Shown here: piece by piece, positions 7,201 to 11,901 of the stretch
How positions within the stretch are numbered: position 1 is the stretch's first letter
How the letters are laid out: every line of letters starts with the position of its first letter
NCBI GenBank assembly: GCA_038227745.1
Contig: JBBRPS010000090.1
Span: forward strand, 1-18,325
From: DASPXY01 sp038227745
GTDB taxonomy: Bacteria; Planctomycetota; Planctomycetia; Gemmatales; Gemmataceae
DNA: 18,325 nucleotides
Direction: 5' to 3'
The notes under the pieces: generated by a model
Told to the model about the DNA's origin: nothing
Databases searched by the model: none
What the model saw: the letters and a program-made list of their open reading frames with translations, nothing else
Made by a program: the position numbers and the translations under genes

Positions 7201-7860
7201 TTCCCGGTGCGCGTGGTCTCCAGCACGGGCATTGCCCAGGCGAAGACGCTCACCGTCGTGCAGCCCGGCGCGGCGGCGTCGAACTTCCGCATTGCTCTGA
7301 AGGGTGACTTCGCCCCGGGCCGGACGTTCACGGTGAGCGCCGAGGTGTCGCACCCCGCCCCCGGCCAGACATTGACCCTGCAGTTACCCGCGGGCTTGCA
7401 GAGGGTCGAGGGGGGCGAGGTGCAGCGCGTGCCGGAGGCGGCGGTGGCTTCCTTGAGCTGGCAGGTCAAGGTGCTGCGGGCCGGCAAGTTCCCGGTGCGC
7501 GTGGCGTCGTCCACGGGCGTCGTGCAGCGGAAGGACCTGAGGATCGAGGAGCCCGGCGGGGCGGGGCGGTTCAGGTTCGACCTGGTCGGCGACATCCGGC
7601 CGAGCAAGGAGTTCGAGGTCGCGGCGAAGGTGGCGGAGCCGGTGGCCGGGCAGACGCTGACGCTGGTGCTGCCCGACGGTCTGCAGCTCGTCGAGGGGGC
7701 GGTGCGGCAGGCGGTGGGGCCGACGGCGGCGGTCACCTGGCGGGTGCGCGTGGTGAGCAGCGGGCGGCTGCCGGTGCGCGTCGAATCCTCGACGGGGCTG
7801 GTGCGGACCAAGACGATCACACTGACCCAAAGCACGGACAGCACGCTGTTCGGGCGCTGA
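4222..7860 (+). CDS. Zinc-ribbon / Ig-like / single-TM protein with four tandem beta-type repeats
   Basis: The protein has 1212 residues. It opens with a zinc-ribbon-like knuckle, C5-x2-C8-x10-C19-x2-D22. Two Ig-like beta regions follow (about 118-232 and 299-397), then a Pro/Ala linker, then one transmembrane segment (432-451). After the membrane come three I-x-DEP-x-E motifs (472-478, 488-494, 508-514) and a beta-rich region (about 530-828) with LHMDTLIGSNDGVPFTVPG. Four tandem repeats of about 95 residues end the protein (831-927, 928-1020, 1021-1115, 1116-1204), each carrying GQTLTL.LP.GL..VEG and a VRV.SSTG motif. The ribbon probably faces the cytoplasm and the repeats the outside, as in an adhesin or envelope-stress sensor; this is inference. 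The ATG has no evident Shine-Dalgarno. I do not recognise a named function. Confidence 0.85.
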   Translation: MTAICPRCSRPNPTGARYCHHDGIALAGAASGPLDIARQPFPAPFVFPSGAACRNFDELAVACERHWSEAAELLRQGYLQQFLNFLGRADLALAAEQAAHSPDRDRGLDQLLARLPAPSLAPPRLDVQPPQVLLAALAVGQDYQFTLELRNAGGRLVSGSITADCDWLALAERGASRLIQFTRTLTVPVRVVGRCLRAGAKPLEGKLILETNAGSAVVRVAAPVPARPFGEGVLAGACTPRELAKKAMAAPRAAAPLFESGAVACWYQANGWSYPVPGPAASGLAAVQQFFEALGLTAPPRVELSEPQLRLRGAPGARLHEQVMVYTSEGRPVYAHGEGSEPWLAAGRAVCRGTVATVPIEVTVPSRPGEEVRAIVRVVANGGQRFDVPVTILVEAAAPAARQASPAPAPPPPAVQPPAASPAPARSGWRDLLPVGVLGLLLLGLVIADFLRDLPRPQQVAVREETAFAVQIQDEPDEGPAGAAAFKIEDEPEERVGNAPPAPVKVEIKDEPAEGGPAAPIDPTPLVKYALRSPNGLPLRPELTDNRTGPNTASPPNLGIVMPLNPLSFGVSATDAAGTARNKLLTWSANGHSNSTVVRLDGAITELGGNRGRVVRMAVPDFAEGIKPTPGAASPAQTTWVVGGDANGDGGLRFHQVFEVVPGQVTTVGGAPRRRLDTVLVRWVIENRQDRGARVGLRLHMDTLIGSNDGVPFTVPGQPGLVSTSADFRRPEDVPDFVQALENPNLQSPGTIAHLTTKVGSGLEPPDRLSLTYQAFWGLGFDPIKNWDYPIHNMGNDSAVVLYWSDRNLRPGEKRAIGFAYGLGQLTSSARLGVTLGGSFEPGKNFTVTAYVKNRQPDQTLRLDLPEGLRLVEGAATQTVPPAAAGGTSLVTWKARVERTGTFRLTVHSSTGQSQAKTLAIARPDGGKLALDLSGSFAPGQAFDVAAKLTPAAPGQTLTLQLPPGLQRVEGEEVQAADGMPVRWRVRVLKAGKFPVRVVSSTGIAQAKTLTVVQPGAAASNFRIALKGDFAPGRTFTVSAEVSHPAPGQTLTLQLPAGLQRVEGGEVQRVPEAAVASLSWQVKVLRAGKFPVRVASSTGVVQRKDLRIEEPGGAGRFRFDLVGDIRPSKEFEVAAKVAEPVAGQTLTLVLPDGLQLVEGAVRQAVGPTAAVTWRVRVVSSGRLPVRVESSTGLVRTKTITLTQSTDSTLFGR
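6712..7833 (+). repeat. Four in-frame tandem repeats encoding about 95-residue beta domains
   Basis: Units start near 6712, 7003, 7282 and 7567. Each encodes G.F.PG..F.V.A strands, then a GQTLTLQLP.GLQRVEG-type hairpin (DQTLRLDLPEGLRLVEG in the first), a W..RV...G.FPVRV core and a SSTG....KT end. Units 2 and 3 are most alike at the protein level; unit 1 is the most diverged. This points to internal duplication within the gene. The spacing resembles bacterial Ig-like or DUF11-type extracellular modules. Confidence 0.8.
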
Positions 7861-7874
7861 GTCCGCGCAGACAT

Positions 7875-8030
7875 GATTTCAACAGCGGTATTACTCCGGC
7901 GCGAAGGATGGTCACACAAGCCCGACGCGCAAGCGAGGGATCCCTCGCTTGCGCGTCGGGCTTGTGTGAGGATCTTGCCTGTCGGCGTAATTGGCGAGGC
8001 AAGAGTGCCTCGCCTACCGCTGTTGGAATC
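7875..8030. repeat. Nested interspersed repeat: 132-bp inverted repeat carrying a 24-bp palindromic insertion
   Basis: The centre, 7912-7969, is a perfect 58-bp palindrome with no spacer (GAGGGA|TCCCTC in the middle). Outside it the arms continue at lower identity. Positions 7891-7920 match the complement of 7961-7990 at 22 of 30, and 7875-7890 match the complement of 8015-8030 at 15 of 16. The right arm is longer by exactly 24 bases, 7991-8014, and that extra piece is itself a hairpin (GGCGAGGCA at 7993-8001 with TGCCTCGCC at 8006-8014). Read as protein the core gives KPDAQARDPSLARRA. It fills the gap between two co-directional genes and may also end the upstream transcript. Confidence 0.88.
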
Positions 8031-8057
8031 CCGCGGGTGTCGTTACGAGGGAGACCC

Positions 8058-9038
8058 ATGTCGTTTCGCCGTTTCGTGTACTGGTGCGCCGTCTGCGGCG
8101 CCTGGTCGGCCTTCTTCGGCTGGACGCTCGGCCGCCTCCTCGCGCCCGCCGGCGCTCAGCACGCGGATACCGCGGCCGCACCCGGCGACGACAGTCTGTG
8201 GCCCGACCTGCTCCGCGCCAGCGTCCTGGGCCTGTTCCTGGGACTGGCGGTCGCGCTCGGACTGAGCCTGCTCGACACGCTCTGGAACCTCTCGCTGCGC
8301 CGTTTCGGCCTGGTCTTCCTGCGCGTCGGTACGGCTCTGCTCGTCGGCGCGGCCGGCGGGTTCCTGGGCGCCTTCGTCGGCGCGCTGCTCTACGGCCTGA
8401 CGCAGTGGAGTCCGCTCTTCCTGCTCGGCTGGACGGTTGTCGGCCTGCTGGTCGGCGCCTCGGTTGGGTCGTTCGAGGTCGTCGCCGGACTGGCGCGACG
8501 CCAGAACCTGGGCGGGGCCGCCAAGAAGTTCCGCAAGTGCCTCGTCGGCGGCGGCGTGGGCGGACTGCTGGGCGGTGCGGTCGCCCTGGGGCTGCGCGCC
8601 CTGGCCGCGGTTGTCTTCGGTGACAAGGACGAGAACCGCCTCCTGAGTCCGACGGCCCTCGGCTTCGTCGCGCTCGGCGCCTGCATCGGGCTGCTGGTCG
8701 GCCTGGCGCAAGTGGTGCTCAAGGAGGCGTGGGTGCGCGTGGAGGCCGGCTTTCGCGCCGGCCGCGAAATGATCCTGGCCAAGCAATCCACGTCCATCGG
8801 CCGCGCCGAGGGTTCCGACATCGCCCTGTTCGGCGACGGCGGTGTCGAGCGGCTGCACGCCCGCATCGTGCAGGAGGGCGGCCGCTATTACCTCGAAGAG
8901 GCCGGGCCGACCGCGGGGACATTCGTCAACGACCGCAAGTTGCAGGGCCGCGTGGCGCTGGCCTCCGGCGATCTCATCCGCGTCGGCCGCAGTGCCCTGC
9001 GCTTCCACGAGAGACAGCGGCGAGCCATGAATTCCTGA
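8058..9038 (+). CDS. Six-TM membrane protein with C-terminal FHA domain
   Basis: The protein has 326 residues. Six hydrophobic, Gly-rich segments are visible, at about 5-28, 51-72, 89-113, 120-144, 162-187 and 199-220. A cytoplasmic FHA domain follows at about 236-318. It has the GR turn (SIGRAEGSDIALF, GR at 248-249), VERLHARI at 263-270 and TFVND at 288-292. FHA domains bind phosphothreonine. The usual phosphate-contacting Ser of the S-R-x-H motif is Glu264 here, so binding may be altered. I chose ATG 8058 because GAGGGAG (8047-8053) precedes it and the protein starts with the first TM segment. An in-frame extension back to 7908 would only translate the repeat. The neighbour upstream is the zinc-ribbon/Ig-like gene in the same direction. 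The role is probably phospho-signal-dependent recruitment at the membrane; no specific partner is known. Confidence 0.85.
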   Translation: MSFRRFVYWCAVCGAWSAFFGWTLGRLLAPAGAQHADTAAAPGDDSLWPDLLRASVLGLFLGLAVALGLSLLDTLWNLSLRRFGLVFLRVGTALLVGAAGGFLGAFVGALLYGLTQWSPLFLLGWTVVGLLVGASVGSFEVVAGLARRQNLGGAAKKFRKCLVGGGVGGLLGGAVALGLRALAAVVFGDKDENRLLSPTALGFVALGACIGLLVGLAQVVLKEAWVRVEAGFRAGREMILAKQSTSIGRAEGSDIALFGDGGVERLHARIVQEGGRYYLEEAGPTAGTFVNDRKLQGRVALASGDLIRVGRSALRFHERQRRAMNS

Positions 9039-9310
9039 GAGCAGCGTGGGCCATGTTCCAGCGAGCCTCCGGGATTACCCCGGCGGGGTCTGCGGGGGTG
9101 TCGCTGCGCGACGGGCCGCCGGCTCGCTCCTTCGTCCCTCGCGTCCGCCGAGAGGTGACCGACGGGCGCAATTGTGCCGAAAGAAGGGCCTGTGCCGTAC
9201 CGCCCGGTCGTGAGGGCCACGGCCGTTCGCCGTCGCGGCAATGTCGGCGACCCGCGCCGGCCGATGAAGAGGTCGTGACTTCGACCTTTGCGACCGCGGG
9301 GAAAACAGCG

Positions 9311-9667
9311 ATGCGCGGCAAGCGAAATGGTTGGTCGGCGGCGCTGGTGTTGTTGCTGGGGCTGTTTGCGGCAGGGCCGGCATCGGCCGGGCCGTATTTC
9401 GGGGAGTGGACGCCGTGGTATTGCCCCCACGACTGCCCCCCCGGCACGTACTCGCCGCTGCACTACTGGGCGCCGCGAGTGTACCGGGCGCGGGCGTGGG
9501 TTCACCCGTCGTACCTGGACCAGTATCCGCCCGGACCGTGTCCGCCCGTCCCGGCGACGTTCCAGTTCAGCCGGTACCGCTGCCCCGGTGTGCTGCCGGC
9601 GCCGAGCGCTCCCTACGCCAACCCGACGGGGTATTACGGCCGCCCGGTCGTCCACGATGGGTACTAG
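9311..9667 (+). CDS. Small secreted Pro/Tyr-rich protein
   Basis: The protein has 118 residues. The first 26 form a typical Sec signal peptide: basic MRGKRNG, a hydrophobic LVLLLGLFAAG core, and a likely cut after ASA. The mature part is rich in Pro, Tyr, Trp and Cys: GPYFGEWTPWYCPHDCPPG, then a YWAPRVYRARAWVHPSYLDQ segment. I believe similar short proteins are frequent in Gemmata-type genomes, but I know no function. ATG 9311 is chosen because the signal peptide starts there. The frame is open further left but overlaps the FHA gene and shows no protein-like sequence. The stop TAG (9665-9667) overlaps the stop of the convergent permease gene. The 272-base gap before it (9039-9310) holds no feature I can support. 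Confidence 0.75.
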   Translation: MRGKRNGWSAALVLLLGLFAAGPASAGPYFGEWTPWYCPHDCPPGTYSPLHYWAPRVYRARAWVHPSYLDQYPPGPCPPVPATFQFSRYRCPGVLPAPSAPYANPTGYYGRPVVHDGY

Positions 9668-11013
9668 ACGTGCCGCAGCGCCTCGATGGGGTCCAGGCGC
9701 GAGGCGCGGTGGGCGGGGTACCAGCCGAAGACCATGCCGACCGCCACCGCGAAGCCCAACGAGAGGAAGATCGCGAAGACGTCGAGTCGGACCGGCAGGT
9801 ACGAGGCGAAAAAGACGCGCGCCACCACGGGGAGGCCGAACGCGACCGCGAGCCCCACCGCGATGCCGAGCAGACCACCAATGCTGGTCTGGACCACCGC
9901 CTCGATGATGAACTGCAGGGTGATGTCGCGGCGCTTCGCCCCCAACGCCCGCCGGATGCCGATCTCGCGCGTCCGCTCCGTCACCGTCGCCAGCATGATG
10001 TTCATGATGCCGATGCCGCCGACAAACAACGAGATCAGCGCGATGATCACCAGCAGCCCGGTGAAGCGGTTCCGCTCCCGCTCCGCCGCCTCCAGTCGAT
10101 CGAGCGGCACCGCCACCTCCCAGTCCTTCTTGGTGTGGTAGCGCTCCAGGAGACTGCGTACCAGCTCCCCGGTGCTGCGGACGTTCGCGATGTCGTTGAT
10201 CGTCAGGGTGATCTGGTGCAGCTGGACCTCCTCGGCGGTGCGGCTGCTGCCCTGGACGATGCGGATGCGCGACCCGAAGCGCACCTTGCAGGTCTGGATT
10301 GGAATGTACACGTCCTTGTTGTAGTCCTCCTGCGATTGCTCGCCGCCGGTGGTCCCCCGCGCCACCCGTTCCTTGATGACGCCCACGATCAGGTACTGGT
10401 GCTTGCTCAGCACGACCGTCTGGCCGACGGCCTTCTCGAAGGGGAACAGGCGTTCGGCCACGTGCGCGCCGAGGATAACCACGTTGCGGTAGCGCTGGGC
10501 GTCGCCCTCGTCCTTCTGGTCCTCGCCGTCCACGAGGAACCTGCCGGCAGCCATCTCGAAGCGGTTGATCCGCACGTACGCCTCGGTGGTGGCGACGACG
10601 CGCGCGTTAAACACCCGTTCGAGGTGGCGGACCTCGTTGGGGAAGATGCGCATGGGCACCTGGCCGACCACCGTGCCGATCATCGCCGGGGTGCAGCGAT
10701 CGTAGTCGTCCCAGGTCAGGCCGTAGTTCGCCACCCACGAGCGGCGCTGGCTGCCGGAGGAGTCGTCCACCGGCTTGACACTGCGGATGATGACGTTCGT
10801 CGTCCCCTGGCGGCGGATGTCCTCCAGGGCGTCCTCCATGCTGCCCTTGCCGAACGCCATCAGGGCGATCACGGCGGCGGTGCCGATGATGATGCCGAGC
10901 ACCGACAGGACGGAGCGCAGCTTGTGCAGCCAGAGGCTGCGCAGGGCCAGGACGAAGCCGCTGCGCCACTTGACCCAGAACGCGGTGAAGCCGGAAGAGA
11001 AAGAACCCAGCAT
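9664..11013 (-). CDS. MacB/FtsX-type ABC transporter permease
   Basis: The protein has 449 residues. It has one N-terminal transmembrane helix (about 33-54, after LRSLWLHKLRSVLSVLGI), a large extracytoplasmic MacB-PCD-type domain (about 60-310) and three C-terminal helices (about 317-341, 369-396, 411-432). Signature motifs are TERTREIGIRRALGAKRRDI at 346-363, the cytoplasmic loop typical of MacB and LolC-type permeases, and the terminal PAHRASRLDPIEALRHV. With the ATPase encoded 23 bases upstream it forms the inner-membrane engine of a tripartite exporter. Such systems work by mechanotransmission rather than moving substrate through the membrane. Substrate (peptide, lipid or drug) cannot be told from sequence. 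E. coli MacB fuses ATPase and permease; here they are separate genes. The ATG has only a weak AAGG upstream. Confidence 0.93.
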   Translation of the reverse strand: MLGSFSSGFTAFWVKWRSGFVLALRSLWLHKLRSVLSVLGIIIGTAAVIALMAFGKGSMEDALEDIRRQGTTNVIIRSVKPVDDSSGSQRRSWVANYGLTWDDYDRCTPAMIGTVVGQVPMRIFPNEVRHLERVFNARVVATTEAYVRINRFEMAAGRFLVDGEDQKDEGDAQRYRNVVILGAHVAERLFPFEKAVGQTVVLSKHQYLIVGVIKERVARGTTGGEQSQEDYNKDVYIPIQTCKVRFGSRIRIVQGSSRTAEEVQLHQITLTINDIANVRSTGELVRSLLERYHTKKDWEVAVPLDRLEAAERERNRFTGLLVIIALISLFVGGIGIMNIMLATVTERTREIGIRRALGAKRRDITLQFIIEAVVQTSIGGLLGIAVGLAVAFGLPVVARVFFASYLPVRLDVFAIFLSLGFAVAVGMVFGWYPAHRASRLDPIEALRHV

Positions 11014-11028
11014 GGGAGTCGAACCTTG

Positions 11029-11056
11029 GTCAGGAGTCAGGAGTCAGGAGTCACGA
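11029..11056. repeat. Tandem 7-bp repeat (GTCAGGA x3 plus one variant)
   Basis: GTCAGGA stands at 11029-11035, 11036-11042 and 11043-11049, with GTCACGA at 11050-11056. It spans the end of the ABC ATPase gene, whose TGA (complement of 11037-11039) and last residues TPDS come from it. The same heptamer is the arm of the hairpin words at 2209-2292. Confidence 0.8.
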
Positions 11057-11834
11057 AGAGATCCCTCGCTTGCGCTTCGGGCTTGTATGCTGACTCCAGA
11101 TGGGGGTGGAGCGCCACCGCCTCGGGCGCGGCCCCGGGCGGCGCCCGGTCGTTACGCACGTCCGACTCGATGTGGCCGTCGCGCATGCGCACCGCGCGCC
11201 GCGCCCAGGCGGCGATGTCGGTCTCGTGCGTGACCATGATGATCGTCTTGCCCGCGTCGTTCAGCTTGCGCAGCAGCCGCATGACCTCCTCGCTGGTGTG
11301 CGAGTCGAGGTTGCCGGTCGGCTCGTCCGCGAGGATGATGTGCGGGTCGTTCACCAGGGCGCGGGCGATGGCGACGCGCTGCTGCTGGCCGCCGGAGAGC
11401 TGCGTCGGCCGGTGGTCGAGGCGGTCGCCCAGGCCGACCAGCTCCGCCAGGGCGATGCAGCGCCCCTGCGTCTCCTCGTTCAGCCGCAGGCCCTGGTACA
11501 GCAGCGGAATCTCGATGTTCTCCACGACCGTGTACTGCGCCAGGAGGTTGTACGACTGGAAGATGAAGCCGATGTAGCGGCTGCGGACCTCGGAGAGCTG
11601 GTCGTCCTCCATCTGCGAGACGTCCTCGCCGCCGAGGTAGTAGTGGCCGCTCGTGGAGCGGTCGAGGCAGCCGAGCAGGTTCAGCAGGGTGGACTTCCCC
11701 GAGCCGGACGGACCCATCAGGGCGATGAAGTCGCCCTCCTCGAAGTCGAGGGTGACGCCCCGCAACGCAGGAACGACGACTTCTTCCATCTGGTAATGTT
11801 TGACCAGATCGACGACACTCGCGACGACGCCCAT
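11037..11834 (-). CDS. MacB/LolD-type ABC transporter ATPase
   Basis: The protein has 265 residues with all parts of an ABC ATPase: Walker A GPSGSGKST (41-49), Q-loop Gln93 in FQSYN, signature LSGGQQQR (146-153), Walker B HIILADE (165-171), D-loop GNLDS and switch His203 in VTHE. It belongs to the MacB/LolD/FtsE group and should power the permease encoded just downstream. Catalytic residues are intact. The C-terminus is unusual: after about residue 246 the sequence SAYKPEAQARDLFVTPDS is translated from an interspersed repeat half-copy and a 7-bp tandem repeat, which supply the stop codon. Family members normally end close to the residue-225 region. Start ATG (complement of 11832-11834) has GAGGAA 10 bases upstream. 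It follows the adaptor gene with a 67-base gap holding a small hairpin. Confidence 0.94.
   Translation of the reverse strand: MGVVASVVDLVKHYQMEEVVVPALRGVTLDFEEGDFIALMGPSGSGKSTLLNLLGCLDRSTSGHYYLGGEDVSQMEDDQLSEVRSRYIGFIFQSYNLLAQYTVVENIEIPLLYQGLRLNEETQGRCIALAELVGLGDRLDHRPTQLSGGQQQRVAIARALVNDPHIILADEPTGNLDSHTSEEVMRLLRKLNDAGKTIIMVTHETDIAAWARRAVRMRDGHIESDVRNDRAPPGAAPEAVALHPHLESAYKPEAQARDLFVTPDS
11057..11092. repeat. Half copy of the KPDAQA-type repeat inside the ABC ATPase gene
   Basis: The stretch ATCCCTCGCTTGCGCTTCGG followed by GCTTGTAT (11061-11088) matches the right arm of the perfect palindrome at 7912-7969 with few changes. On the minus strand it is translated as YKPEAQARD within the ATPase tail. 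The opposite arm is missing, so it is a solo half. Confidence 0.8.
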
Positions 11835-11874
11835 CAGGGGTTGGTTCCTCGGGATGCAAAAGGACTCGGAGATA

Positions 11875-11900
11875 CCGTTTCACCGCTCGCGGCGAAACGG
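11875..11900. repeat. Small hairpin between adaptor and ATPase genes
   Basis: CCGTTTC (11875-11881) pairs with GAAACGG (11894-11900). After one A-C mismatch CCGC pairs with GCGG, closing on a two-base loop. The core GCCGCGAGCGGTGA on the minus strand is shared with the large inverted repeat at 3964-4051. It may attenuate transcription between adaptor and ATPase genes or protect RNA ends, but it ends only two bases from the adaptor stop and lacks a T run. Confidence 0.6.
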
Positions 11901-11901
11901 G

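Noticed and set aside
7908..8057. Upstream in-frame extension of the FHA membrane protein
   Set aside because: It only translates the KPDAQA-type repeat. A Shine-Dalgarno and the first TM helix place the start at 8058.
9039..9310. Possible small gene or RNA in the gap after the FHA gene
   Set aside because: I found no ribosome site with a protein-like frame, no strong hairpin and no known RNA pattern.
9331..11577. 748-residue plus-strand ORF over the permease and ATPase genes
   Set aside because: Antisense shadow of two genes with complete family motifs. It also crosses from the secreted-protein gene in a wrong frame.
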